The notes under the pieces are model-generated. The model was given only the letters and a program-made list of their open reading frames with translations, had not been told where the DNA came from and did not search any database. DNA of 64,000 nucleotides. Source: Vibrio artabrorum (GTDB lineage Bacteria > Pseudomonadota > Gammaproteobacteria > Enterobacterales > Vibrionaceae). Positions 46,020-56,352 of the stretch are shown one piece after another (positions within the stretch are counted from its first letter, which is position 1; each line of letters opens with the position of its first letter). A program made the position numbers and the translations under genes. The stretch is from assembly GCF_024347295.1 (NCBI RefSeq), contig NZ_AP025459.1:1240001-1304000 (forward strand). The letters run 5' to 3'.

Positions 46020-46487
46020 TAACGCTTTGCTAAGTGGCTGGCAAAGCACCTAACCAGAAGCAACGCACCTTAATCATTGAACTCATTGGAACTGAAAATG
46101 CCAAGCGTTGCCAGTCCATTTAAGCAATTTGTTATGAAAAAGCGCTAAACCGCGCCACTTAACTCAATGCCAACGCCCTAGCCTCTGAAATAAGCGCCGA
46201 CTGCTGACCCACAATGATTACCTGAAAGTCACTTCAAGCGAACGCAAAAAGTGAGGTTGCAATGAAGTGCCGAACGATAAACTCACTGTGAAGATAATTG
46301 CCACAACTCGATCTAGTTTTAGAGCACAAAGCCTATTGGCATATTATTCTTTCGACATATCCCAATAGGCTTAAAAGCAAAGGAAACAGCAAGATTTAAG
46401 CCTAAGAAGATTTTAATTAGATGGTAGAAAAGCACAGCCTTTGATGAACAAAACTACCTACAAAAAGATACGTTAACAGCAGCTTCA
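46020..46487 (-). repeat. 468-bp gene-poor cassette, family C, copy 3
   Basis: The 77-codon frame is interrupted by TGG to TGA. Uniquely among the complete copies it has a perfect 11-bp inverted repeat AAGCCTATTGG (46329-46339) / CCAATAGGCTT (46362-46372). Confidence 0.8.
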
Positions 46488-47004
46488 TAACGCTAAGCTA
46501 AGTGGCTAACAAACTTACCACCCAACCCAATTTGAACACCTTAATCACACAACTAAACCGAACCAAAAATGCCAAGCGTTTGTTAGTCCGTCTTAAGTGT
46601 TTTGTTAGTTTGCTACCGCGATAAACCCAAGGTTTAGCGCCAAGGTGCTGAATTGACAACCAAACTACTGGCTTTGAACGCAGATGTAAAATTGAAAACT
46701 ACGAATATCAAATTCACACAACAAAACGGGCTTGGCTAAGAAGACTTTCATAGATGCCGACAACCGCAAATGCAATTTTCAATGCTCACACTTAACTTTC
46801 AAAACCAAAGAAGCAGCGCGCAAGAACATTGAGAAATGAACCTTACTAACACGGAAGAAATGAGTAACACAGAAGCTAATTAACCGAAAAACAGGCTACG
46901 CGAGATGCCTATTTCGATGAAAAGTCTTTGGGAAATAACAGGTGAATAGCTAGAACGCAGAACAAGGCTTTTAGACCACAAACGCTTTTCTGCCCTTTGC
47001 AAAC
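46488..47004 (-). repeat. A/B family copy 16 (type A, pA-dA, 517 bp)
   Basis: Has AGGTGAATAGCTAG and ACCACAAACGC changes near its right end. Confidence 0.85.
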
Positions 47005-47552
47005 TAACGCTAAGCTAAGTGGCTAACAAACCTGCCACCTAACCCAATTTGAACGCCTTAATCACAAAACCAAACCAAACTGAAAATGCCGAGCGTTTGT
47101 TAGTCCGTCTTAAGCGTTTTGTTAGTTTGCCACCGCGACAAACCAAAGGTTTAGCGCCAAGGTGCTGAATTGACTACCAAACTACTGGCTTTGAACGGAG
47201 ATGTAAAATTGAAAACTACGAATATCAAATTCATACAACAAAACGGGCTTGGCTAAGAAGCGACATGCGCCAGACAACTACGGTTTGAAGGACAATAACT
47301 GACAAAGGATTTGTTCGATGAACTTAACAGCCAAGTGCGACAAAGCCAGTTAAGAACAACTTAGCCGCAACGAAAAAGAAGCCGCGCAAAAGAACGTAGC
47401 GAAAAAATTAGAACCCGTAAACGACTAACCCACAACAAACACTTCCCACATAGTGCCACCGGAAAGTTCGTGAGATTAGAAAACGAACAGGTGTATAGCT
47501 AGAACGCAAAACCCAGCTTTTAGACCAAAACGCTTTTCTGCCCTTTGCAAAC
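47005..47552 (-). repeat. A/B family copy 17 (recombinant pA-dB, 548 bp)
   Basis: pA segment joined to dB; the switch again lies in CTTGGCTAAGAAG. Confidence 0.85.
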
Positions 47553-48100
47553 TAACGCTAAGCTAAGTGGCTAACAAACCTACCAGCCACCTCAATTTGA
47601 ACACCTTAATCACAAAACCAAACCGAACCAAAAATGCCAAGCGTTTGTTAGTCCGTCTTAAGCGTTTTGTTAGTTTGCTACCGCGACAAACCAAAGGTTT
47701 AGCGCCAAGGTGCTGAATTGACTACTAAACTACTGGCTTTGAACGTAGATGTAAAATTGAAAACGACAGAACTCAAAACCAACCAACAAAACGAGCTTGG
47801 CTAAGAAGCGACATGCGCGAGACAACCACAGTTTGAAGGATTAGAGCTGGCAAAGGATTCGTCCGATGAACTTAACAGCCAAGTACGACAAAACCTGTTG
47901 AGAGCAACTTAGCCCCCACAAAAAAGAAGCCGCGCCAAAGAACGTAGCGAAAAAGTTAGAACCAGTAAACGACTAACCCACCACAAACACTGCACACACA
48001 GTGCCACCGGAAAGTTCGTGAGATTAGAAAACGAATAGGTGTATAGCTAGAACGCAAAACCCAGCTTTTAGACCAACACGCTTTTCTGCCCTTTGCAAAC
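47553..48100 (-). repeat. A/B family copy 18 (type B, pB-dB, 548 bp)
   Basis: Near-identical distal half to copies 8 and 23. Confidence 0.85.
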
Positions 48101-48220
48101 TAACGCCCAATTAAGGTGTGAGTAACGCAACACCGAAGCTACAGTATTGCACCCTAAACACATGACTCAACGCATAGTAAAACCGCCAAGCGTTACGAAT
48201 CACTCTTAAATTGTTTGTTA
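48101..48220 (-). repeat. attC site
   Basis: TAACGCCCAATTAAGGTGTGAGTAACGC ... ATTGTTTGTTA. It differs clearly from the attC (56870) of the other copy of the same gene. Confidence 0.85.
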
Positions 48221-48230
48221 GGTGCGTAGC

Positions 48231-48610
48231 TTATTCTTGTACAACCTTTACCCATTTTGAGCGCCATTCTTGTGCTTCCATAGGATCAGGCCAGAATTCT
48301 TTTTGCTTGATGATCAAACCGTTTTCAACGGTATGAAAAGTAATAGCACGGGCTTTTTGAACACTATCTGTAATCGAAACATCAGTTACGACCGTTGCTC
48401 CGTCACAAACTACCGAATGAACTTCAAACTCCCAAACACCATTTGCGGGGTAATAGGAATTAATAGCTGTGAAATTTTCTCTACCCAATGTAAGTTCATT
48501 TGATTGAGGCCAAAAGCCTTCGAAATTAGGACTAAGCCACTCACTCGCTTTGGCAAGTCATTAGTTTTCATTGCATCCCAAAAAGCTAGGACAACTTCCT
48601 TTGAATTCAT
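48231..48610 (-). pseudogene. Frameshifted NTF2/SnoaL-like gene
   Basis: It matches the intact gene at 57003-57383 except for loss of one A near 48555 (GGCAAGTC for GGCAAAGTC), about 18 codons after the ATG at 48610. The ribosome site GGAGG is intact. The frame breaks into two pieces, so the product is lost unless restarted. Confidence 0.88.
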
Positions 48611-48627
48611 TATTTCCTCCAAGCACC

Positions 48628-49175
48628 TAACGCTAAGCTAAGTGGCTAACAAACCTACCCCCCAACCCAATTTGAGCACCTTAATCACAAAACTAAACCG
48701 AACTGAAAATGCCGAGCGTTTGTTAGTCCGTCTTAAGCGTTTTGTTAGTTTGCTACCGCGATAAACCCAAGGTTTAACGCCAAGGTGCTGAATTGACTAC
48801 CAAACTACTGGCTTTGAACGGAGATGTAAAATTGAAAACTACGAATATCAAATTCATACAACAAAACGGGCTTGGCTAAGAAGCGACATGCGCCAGACAA
48901 CCACAGTTTGAAGGATTAGAGCTGACAAAGGATTCGTTCGATGAACTTAACAGCCAAGTGCGACAAAGCCAGTTAAGAACAACTTAGCCGCAACGAAAAA
49001 GAAGCCGCGCAAAAGAACGTAGCGAAAAAGTTAGAACCCGTAAACGACTAACCCACAACAAACACTTCCCACATAGTGCCACCGGAAAGTTCGTGAGATT
49101 AGAAAACGAACAGGTGTATAGCTAGAACGCAAAACCCAGCTTTTAGACCAAAACGCTTTTCTGCCCTTTGCAAAC
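48628..49175 (-). repeat. A/B family copy 19 (recombinant pA-dB, 548 bp)
   Basis: Distal half nearly equals copy 2, while the proximal half is of A type; hairpin flank reads GGTTTAACGCC. Confidence 0.85.
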
Positions 49176-49297
49176 TAACGCCGCGTTAAGTGGTGAGCAA
49201 CGCAAACCACCCTACCTAAACCATTGTGCCGTAAACACTAAATTCAAGGCAAACCGAAAATGCCAAGCGTTGGGAATCCGTCTTAAACGCTTTGTTA
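49176..49297 (-). repeat. attC site
   Basis: TAACGCCGCGTTAAGTGG ... CGCTTTGTTA. Confidence 0.85.
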
Positions 49298-49310
49298 TAT
49301 GTAAATATGA

Positions 49311-49673
49311 CTATTGTTCATCACTTTGTATAATTGGTGCGTAACCTTTGAACTTAATGATACGTTTAGTTACTTTTCGCCCTTCCCCACCTAGACCGGC
49401 GGATATGCTAGAGCCATCAGTTGTAACACCCAAGTTTCCCTTACCGCTATTATCGTAATACTCTTCTATTTCAACTTCCTCTGCCGAATCTATACGCCGT
49501 GCAATAGCTAACTCTTGTTCAACCTTAGCACCGGATAATAGTATGCGAGATTCGATCTCAGCTTTCGTTGCTTCTTCGCTCAACTCGATAGATGTTTTTG
49601 AACTGGAGTCGTAGGAATAGCTTTCAACGAGCTTCTTTACTGCCAGCGAAATTAGATCTGTTGTAAATAACAT
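49311..49673 (-). CDS. Hypothetical protein
   Basis: The protein has 120 residues: a helical, acidic N-terminal part (LSEEATKAEIESRI), a glycine/serine-rich turn region (SGKGNLGVTTDGSSISAG) and a basic C-terminal strand (RKVTKRIIKFKGY). No recognised family and no clear ribosome site. Confidence 0.5.
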   Translation of the reverse strand: MLFTTDLISLAVKKLVESYSYDSSSKTSIELSEEATKAEIESRILLSGAKVEQELAIARRIDSAEEVEIEEYYDNSGKGNLGVTTDGSSISAGLGGEGRKVTKRIIKFKGYAPIIQSDEQ

Positions 49674-49721
49674 ATTTTAGATTCTCTACTTATTTAATAT
49701 GACGAAACTGAGCTTTACATA

Positions 49722-50270
49722 TAACGCTAAGCTAAGTGGCTAACAAACCTGCCACCTAACCCAATTTGAGCACCTTAATCACGCAGCCAAACCGAACCAA
49801 AAATGCCGAGCGTTTGTTAGTCCGTCTTAAGCGTTTTGTTAGTTTGCTACCGCGATAAACCCAAGGTTTAGCGCCAAGGTGCTGAATTGACGACCAAACT
49901 ACTGGCTTTGAACGCAGATGTAAAATTGAAAACGACAGAACTCAAAACCAACCAACAAAACGAGCTTGGCTAAGAAGCGACATGCGCCGACCAACCACGG
50001 TTTGAGATATTTCTACTGACAAAGGATTCGTTCGCTGAACTTTAACACCCAAGTGCGACAAAGCCAGTTAAGCTCAACTTAGCCACAACGAAAAAGAAAC
50101 CGCGCCACAGAACGTAGCGAAAAAGTTAGAACCCGTAAACGACTAACCCACCACAAACACTGCTCACATAGTGCCACCGGAAAGTTCGTGAGATTAGAAA
50201 ATGAACAGGTGTATAGCTAGAACGCAAAACCCAGCTTTTAGACCAAAACGCTTTTCTGCCCTTTGCAAAC
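49722..50270 (-). repeat. A/B family copy 20 (type B, pB-dB, diverged, 549 bp)
   Basis: Most diverged dB segment (GTTTGAGATATTTCTACTGAC, CGCTGAACTTTAACACCC). Confidence 0.82.
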
Positions 50271-50787
50271 TAACGCTAAGCTAAGTGGCTAACAAACCTG
50301 CCACCCAACCCAATTTGAACACCTTAATCACACAACTAAACCGAACCAAAAATGCCAAGCGTTTGTTAGTCCGTCTTAAGCGTTTTGTTAGTTTGCTACC
50401 GCGATAAACCCAAGGTTTAGCGCCAAGGTGCTGAATTGACAACCAAACTACTGGCTTTGAACGCAGATGTAAAATTGAAAACGACAGAACTCAAAACCAA
50501 CCAACAAAACGAGCTTGGCTAAGAAGACTTTCATAGATGCCGACAACCGCAAATGCAATTTTCAATGCTCACACTTAACTTTCAAAACCAAAGAAGCAGC
50601 GCGCAAGAACATTAAGAAATGAATCTTACTAACACGAAAGAAATGAGTAACACGGAAGCCAATTAACCGGAAAACAGGCTACGCGAGATGCCTATTTCGA
50701 TGAAAAATCTTTGGGAAATAACAGGTGTATAGCTAGAACGAAGAACCAAGCTTTTAGACCAAAAATGCTTTTCTACCCTTTGCAAAC
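50271..50787 (-). repeat. A/B family copy 21 (recombinant pB-dA, 517 bp)
   Basis: Right end altered (AAAAATGCTTTTCTACCC). Confidence 0.85.
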
Positions 50788-51255
50788 TAACGCTTTGCTA
50801 AGTGGCTGGCAAAGCACTCAACCAGAAGCAACGCACCTTAATCATTAAACTCATTGGAACTGAAAATGCCAAGCGTTGCCAGTCCATTTAAGCAATTTGT
50901 TATGAAAAGGCGCTAAACCGTGCCACTTAACTCAATGCCAACGCCCTAGCCTCTGAAATAAGCGCCGACTGCTGGCCCACAATGATTACCTGAAAGTCAC
51001 TCCAAGCAAACGCAAAAAGTGAGGAAACAAAGAAGTGCCGAACGATAAACTCACGGTGAAGATAATTGCCACAACTCGATCTAGTTTTAGAGCATAAAGT
51101 CACATGGCATATTATTCTTTCGACATATCCCAATAGGCTTAAAAGCAAAGGAAACAGCAAGATTTAAGCCTAAGAGGATTTTAATTAGATGGTAGAAAAG
51201 CACAGCCTTTGAAGAACAAAACCACCTACAAAAAGATACGTTAACAGCAGCTTCA
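50788..51255 (-). repeat. 468-bp gene-poor cassette, family C, copy 4
   Basis: Close match to copy 2 (41708), including the wobble hairpin; the 77-codon frame is intact. Confidence 0.8.
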
Positions 51256-51771
51256 TAACGCTAAGCTAAGTGGCTAACAAACCTGCCACCTAACCCAATT
51301 TGAACGCCTTAATCACAAAACCAAACCAAACTGAAAATGCCGAGCGTTTGTTAGTCCGTCTTAAGCGTTTTGTTAGTTTGCCACCGCGACAAACCAAAGG
51401 TTTAGCACCAAGGTGCTGAATTGACTACCAAACTACTGGCTTTGAACGGAGATGTAAAATTGAAAACGACGAATATCAAATTCATACAACAAAACGGGCT
51501 TGGCTAAGAAGACTTTCATAGATGCCGACAACCGCAAATGCAATTTTCAATGCTCACACTTAACTTTCAAAACCAAAGAAGCAGCGCGCAAGAACATTGA
51601 GAAATGAATCTTACTAACACGAAAGAAATGAGTAACACGGAAGCCAATTAGCCGAAAAACGGGCTACGCGAGATACCTATTTCGATGAAAAGTCTTTGGG
51701 AAATAACAGGTGTATAGCTAGAACGAAGAACCCAGCTTTTAGACCAAAACGCTTTTCTGCCCTTTGCAAAC
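51256..51771 (-). repeat. A/B family copy 22 (type A, pA-dA, 516 bp)
   Basis: pA segment begins CGACGAATATC, a possible small conversion from pB. Confidence 0.85.
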
Positions 51772-51862
51772 TAACGCCGCATTAAGGTGTGAGCGGCGCT
51801 TGGCTATACTTGAGCGAAGCGAAACTGCCAAGCGTTGCGAATCACTCTTAAATGCTTTGTTA
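51772..51862 (-). repeat. attC site, short 91-bp type
   Basis: Same as 18748 and 39960. Confidence 0.85.
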
Positions 51863-51876
51863 TACGCGTGCTGACA

Positions 51877-52305
51877 CTACAACGGAACCTTCATAACCTT
51901 ATGATTTAGCTCACTTTCAATATCAACCGCTAACCAGCCTAAAGACTCGTACAGCGGTGGTACATTGGTGTAAGCATACAAGTTACTTTGAACTGTTGCT
52001 GATACTTGGCTAACACCTCGGTTAATCAGTTCACTAGCAATACCTTGACCACGCCACTCCGGTAAAACATAAACAGCATTAAACCAAATAACTTCTGAGT
52101 CACCATGAGGTTCTTTGAAGCGCGAATATGAGAGACCACCAATAACTTGATTATCTCTGAGAGCAACAATCACCGGTGGGAGGTTACTTTCGGGTTTATA
52201 GGTATTTACGAACAGAAAATCAGACCATTCAGTTTGAAACAACTTTTCTAGAGCAACCCAATACTCACTATTTTCATCGCAATTTCTGAATACTACCTTG
52301 TTCAT
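51877..52305 (-). CDS. GNAT N-acetyltransferase
   Basis: The protein has 142 residues. WFNAVYVLPEWRGQGIASELINRG is the acetyl-CoA segment, and YTNVPPLYESLGWLAVD the end. The N-terminus FRNCDENSEYWVALEKLF is typical of small amine acetyltransferases. Confidence 0.82.
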   Translation of the reverse strand: MNKVVFRNCDENSEYWVALEKLFQTEWSDFLFVNTYKPESNLPPVIVALRDNQVIGGLSYSRFKEPHGDSEVIWFNAVYVLPEWRGQGIASELINRGVSQVSATVQSNLYAYTNVPPLYESLGWLAVDIESELNHKVMKVPL

Positions 52306-52330
52306 ATTGGATTATTTCCTCAAAAGCGTA

Positions 52331-52878
52331 TAACGCTAAGCTAAGTGGCTAACAAACCTGCCACCCAACCCAATTTGAACACCTTAATCACAAAACTAAA
52401 CCGAACCGAAAATGCCGGGCGTTTGTTAGTCCGTCTTAAGCGTTTTGTTAGTTTGCTACCGCGACAAACCCAAGGTTTAGCGCCAAGGTGCTGAATTGAC
52501 GACCAAACTACTGGCTTTGAACGTAGATATAAAATTGAAAACGACAGAACTCAAAACCAACCAACAAAACGAGCTTGGCTAAGAAGCGACATGCGCGAGA
52601 CAACCACAGTTTGAAGGATTAGAGCTGGCAAAGGATTCGTCCGATGAACTTAACAGCCAAGTACGACAAAACCTGTTGAGAGCAACTTAGCCCCCACAAA
52701 AAAGAAGCCGCGCCAAAGAACGTAGCGAAAAAGTTAGAACCAGTAAACGACTAACCCACCACAAACACTGCACACACAGTGCCACCGGAAAGTTCGTTAG
52801 ATTAGAAAACGAACAGGTGTATAGCTAGAACGAAGAACCGAGCTTTTAGACCAAAACGCTTTTCTGCCCGTTGCAAAC
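52331..52878 (-). repeat. A/B family copy 23 (type B, pB-dB, 548 bp)
   Basis: Has GTAGATATAAAATTG and CTGCCCGTTGC changes. Confidence 0.85.
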
Positions 52879-53394
52879 TAACGCTAAGCTAAGTGGCTAA
52901 CAAACTTACCACCTAACCCAATTTGAGCACCTTAATCACAAAACTAAACCGAACTGAAAATGCCGAGCGTTTGTTAGTCCGTCTTAAGCGTTTTGTTAGT
53001 TTGCTACCGCGATAAACCCAAGATTTAGCGCCAAGGTGCTGAATTGACGACCAAACTACTGGCTTTGAACGCAGATGTAAAATTGAAAACTACGAATATC
53101 AAATTCACACAACAAAACGGGATTAGCTAAGAAGACTTTCATAGATGCCGACAACCGCAAATGCAATTTTCAATGCTCACACTTAACTTTCAAAACCAAA
53201 GAAGCAGCGCGCAAGAACATTGAGAAATGAACCTTACTAACACAGAAGAAATGAGTAACACGGAAGCCAATTAAGTGAAAAACGGGCTACGCGAGATGCC
53301 TATTTCGATGAAAAGTCTTTGGGAAATAACAGGTGTATAGCTAGAACGCAAAACCCAGTTTTTAGACCAAAACGCTTTTCTGCCCTTTGCAAAC
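52879..53394 (-). repeat. A/B family copy 24 (type A, pA-dA, 516 bp)
   Basis: Hairpin arm changed to AAGATTTAGCGC; GGGATTAGCTAAGAAG replaces GGGCTTGGCTAAGAAG. Confidence 0.85.
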
Positions 53395-53485
53395 TAACGC
53401 TGCGTTAAGGTGTGACAAGCGCTTGCCATACTGTGAGCGAAGCGAAACCGGCAAGCGTTTGGAATCACTCTTAAACGCTTTGTTA
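53395..53485 (-). repeat. attC site, short 91-bp type variant
   Basis: TAACGCTGCGTTAAGGTGTGACAAGCGCTTGCC ... CGCTTTGTTA; paired arms differ together from the 18748 type. Confidence 0.8.
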
Positions 53486-53953
53486 TGCGATTTTTGCGCA
53501 CATTATGTATTGAGGACCCGCTAGACCACCCAAATACTGTTCAAAACAGTTTTCAAAACCACCTTTTTCGTAACACACTTTTGCTCCTGGATTTTTGCAA
53601 TTAACTGTCAGGTAAATCCAATTGAACGCTGAGTAGTGGGCTTTTAAGTAGGGAAAGAGAGCTTTGACCGCCTTCGTGCCTAACCCTTTACCTTGCTGAC
53701 TAGTGTCGATAGCAAAAGCTCTTAATCCTAGCCCATCTGGCGGACAAAACTCATAGTTAGAAGAATAATCAACATCCAATTTGAAGAAACCGACTACTGA
53801 ACCGTTGTTTTTTATGACATGTAAATGAGTTGTCTCACTTGCACTTGATATGAATTCATCAGCTGTACCAGCAAACTTAACTTGTTCATCAGCTAAACGA
53901 ATAAGCTTAATTGCCCCAATATTTGATTCGTTAATCTTCTCTATTTCTACCAT
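53483..53953 (-). CDS. GNAT N-acetyltransferase
   Basis: The protein has 156 residues. LRAFAIDTSQQGKGLGTKAVKAL is the acetyl-CoA segment, then AKVCYEKGGFENCFE. GGAAG precedes the ATG. Confidence 0.83.
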   Translation of the reverse strand: MVEIEKINESNIGAIKLIRLADEQVKFAGTADEFISSASETTHLHVIKNNGSVVGFFKLDVDYSSNYEFCPPDGLGLRAFAIDTSQQGKGLGTKAVKALFPYLKAHYSAFNWIYLTVNCKNPGAKVCYEKGGFENCFEQYLGGLAGPQYIMCAKIA

Positions 53954-53978
53954 TTTGCTTCCATACTATTGAATCGCA

Positions 53979-54100
53979 TAACGCCGCGTTAAGTGGTGAA
54001 CAACGCCAACCACCAAACCTACCCCTTTGTACCTTAAACACTTAAGTTGACTTGAACCAAAACCGCCAAGCGTTGTGAATCCGCCTTAAACGCCTTGTTA
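53979..54100 (-). repeat. attC site
   Basis: TAACGCCGCGTTAAGTGGTGAAC ... CGCCTTGTTA. Confidence 0.85.
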
Positions 54101-54530
54101 GGCGAAGTTTTCCACCAATGTTTAAGTTGTTTTTAAAGCAGAGTACCCGAAACCAAATAAGCAACCAAACACCCACTGACTTTTTGTGATTCAAGAACCA
54201 GAAAAGCCACTATGTTTCAGCCGAAATTTCGACAACCACGAAATGCTGACCTTCAACAACAATGCAGGTTTTGAACCCGAAAATGCCAAAGCGACAAACT
54301 AGCAGCGAAATCGAAAGCCTCAATTGACTTGCCCTTGCCACATTTTGAGCAAGTCAAACTCACCACTATCCAACACTGAAAACCAATGAGGCAACCCACG
54401 AATTTTGGCATGTTTTACGGTTGGAGAGGTTCAATAATTTGAGCCGACAATACCAAATTGCCGACTTAGATAAACGAATGGTCAAAGATAACCAAGAAGA
54501 TGAGAATAAAGAACTTTCCTGCCCATCGCC
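54101..54530 (-). repeat. Single-copy gene-less cassette body
   Basis: No frame over 60 codons with a ribosome site is contained in this 430-bp body. Short pairings such as ACTTGC / GCAAGT are present. Its content is not related to the multicopy families. Confidence 0.5.
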
Positions 54531-54621
54531 TAACGCCGCATTAAGGTGTGAGCGGCGCTTGGCTATACTTGAGCGAAGCGAAAACGCCAAGCGTTGCGAA
54601 TCACTCTTAAATGCTTTGTTA
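54531..54621 (-). repeat. attC site, short 91-bp type
   Basis: As 18748 with AAAACGCC for AAACTGCC. Confidence 0.85.
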
Positions 54622-55083
54622 ACTGTATTTTTCCATGACGAAGTTTCTTAGTTTTTGACCACGAACCTCCATTTCTTGAGTTTGAACTACTTTAAACCCA
54701 AAATATTCATAAAATGGTCTGGCTGTAATACTTACTTCAGAATACAGACGCCTAATTCCACGTTGTTCTGCCATGCTAAGCACATGAGACATGAGTGCTT
54801 TGCCCACGCCCTGACCTTGATATTCATGATGACAAAAGAAGTGGTCAATTAACCCATTTGGTTGTAAATCAGTATAACCAACAATAGTGTTATCTACCTC
54901 AGCAACAAATGGTGACAAACCAGATATTCGCGTTTTCCAAACTGATAAATCAAGGCACTCTGGAGCCCATGCCTCTACTTGCTCTTGAGAGTAATCACGA
55001 ATATTCACGTTACGAATCGTGTAAAAGTGAATACCCCAGAGTGCTTGAGCATCCGATTCAACGTACTCTCGAATTGTAATCAT
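54619..55083 (-). CDS. GNAT N-acetyltransferase
   Basis: The protein has 154 residues. IDHFFCHHEYQGQGVGKALMSHV is the acetyl-CoA segment and ARPFYEYFGFKVV the end; it resembles the PhnO/YafP-like branch. GGAGG lies upstream. Confidence 0.84.
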   Translation of the reverse strand: MITIREYVESDAQALWGIHFYTIRNVNIRDYSQEQVEAWAPECLDLSVWKTRISGLSPFVAEVDNTIVGYTDLQPNGLIDHFFCHHEYQGQGVGKALMSHVLSMAEQRGIRRLYSEVSITARPFYEYFGFKVVQTQEMEVRGQKLRNFVMEKYS

Positions 55084-55105
55084 GCCACTGCCTCCGTAAT
55101 ACAGT

Positions 55106-55225
55106 TAACGCCGCATTAAGGTGTGAACAACGCGACCACCAAACTTAACCATACCACCTTAAACACTGAAGCCAACGCATAGTAAAAATGCCACGCGTTG
55201 CGAATCACTCTTAAACAGTTTGTTA
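55106..55225 (-). repeat. attC site
   Basis: TAACGCCGCATTAAGGTGTGAAC ... ACAGTTTGTTA; left and right halves resemble two different attC types. Confidence 0.85.
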
Positions 55226-55233
55226 GCAGTGTT

Positions 55234-55584
55234 TTAACGTCTTACCGCTGTTACTGTGACTTCAATAAGTACGTCACCTTCTAACGCAACACCTAGGCAC
55301 GCTCGTTGAGGCCAGTGTTCTGGAGTTTCACCCAGCCACTCGCACCAAACTTTATCCATTTTAGGTTTATCTGGCATATTGGCGATAAACACCTGCGCAC
55401 TTACTATTTGAGTTTTATCAGAACCCAATTCTTCGAGGTTTTGTTCTATCGTTTCTAGCGTCAGTTTAGTTTGGCCAACTATATCCAGAGAAGTGTCTGA
55501 TGATGTTGCTACCGTCCATACCAAGTCTTTATATGCTGATGATTTATTTCGACCTTGATAGACACCCCGCTTCCTTTCAATCAT
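55234..55584 (-). CDS. RidA/YjgF-family protein
   Basis: The protein has 116 residues with AAGGAGA upstream. The order LVWTVATSSDTS, QTKLTLETIEQNLEELGSDKTQIVSAQVFI and WPQRACLGVALEGDVLIEVTVTA follows the RidA fold, with the arginine (in QRAC) and glutamate (in LIEVTV) that bind imine substrates in RidA. A role in imine/enamine hydrolysis is plausible. Confidence 0.83.
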   Translation of the reverse strand: MIERKRGVYQGRNKSSAYKDLVWTVATSSDTSLDIVGQTKLTLETIEQNLEELGSDKTQIVSAQVFIANMPDKPKMDKVWCEWLGETPEHWPQRACLGVALEGDVLIEVTVTAVRR

Positions 55585-55603
55585 TTTGTTCTCCTTGAAC
55601 TGC

Positions 55604-55722
55604 TAACGCCTGCATAACACGTTTGCTACCATGCAGATTAAGCCTAAATTTACCACTTAACACGGTAAAACCAAAGAAACCTAGAACGCCGAATGTAGCA
55701 AATCGTGTTGATGCATTTGTTA
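55604..55722 (-). repeat. attC site
   Basis: TAACGCCTGCATAACACG ... GATGCATTTGTTA; intact form of the decayed sites at 9300 and 12209. Confidence 0.85.
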
Positions 55723-55730
55723 AATGTAAT

Positions 55731-56327
55731 TTACGCCATACCTACGTATCCTGGTGTTGATTGAATACGATAACACCAATTTTGAATTGCTGGATATTGA
55801 GTCAAATCGAAACCACCTTCATCTGCAACATGACTATAAGCATAAAGAGAAATATCAGCAATTGTCATTTCATCACCAACTAGATACCTAGTTTTACTCA
55901 ATTGGCTTTCCATTAATTGTAGAGCTTTATGACCACCCTCTTGAAGTGAAACATATTCAGCTTTTCTTTCTTTTGGCATACCTAAATATTTTTGAATAAA
56001 ACGAGCTACAGCAATGAATGGCTCATGACTGTATTGTTCGAAGAATAACCATTCATATACCTTTGCTTTTAAGTACGTATCTTTTGGTAGAAATGCTGTA
56101 TTTTCAGAAAAGTACCCTAAAATTGCATTTGATTCGCACAGATAACGCCCATCATCTAATTCAACCGCAGGAATTTTTCCATTCGGGTATTTAGATAGAA
56201 ATTCAGTTGTTTTTGTTTCACCATCTAAAATGTTCACATGAATCCACTCATGCTTAATATTTAAAAACGATAGTAACATCTTAACTTTTAAACAGTTTCC
56301 TGATTGTAGGTCACCATATACTTTCAT
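55731..56327 (-). CDS. Glutathione S-transferase
   Basis: The protein has 198 residues, normal length. The thioredoxin-like N-domain has YGDLQSGNCLKVKMLLSF with a catalytic Ser/Cys region at 9-11, NGKIPAVELDDG with the cis-proline, and the ESNAI glutathione-binding signature; the C-domain has LVGDEMTIADISLYAY. Closest to the beta/theta-like bacterial GSTs. Likely conjugates or reduces electrophiles. Confidence 0.9.
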   Translation of the reverse strand: MKVYGDLQSGNCLKVKMLLSFLNIKHEWIHVNILDGETKTTEFLSKYPNGKIPAVELDDGRYLCESNAILGYFSENTAFLPKDTYLKAKVYEWLFFEQYSHEPFIAVARFIQKYLGMPKERKAEYVSLQEGGHKALQLMESQLSKTRYLVGDEMTIADISLYAYSHVADEGGFDLTQYPAIQNWCYRIQSTPGYVGMA

Positions 56328-56352
56328 TTACGCCCTCCTTGACGATTACATT

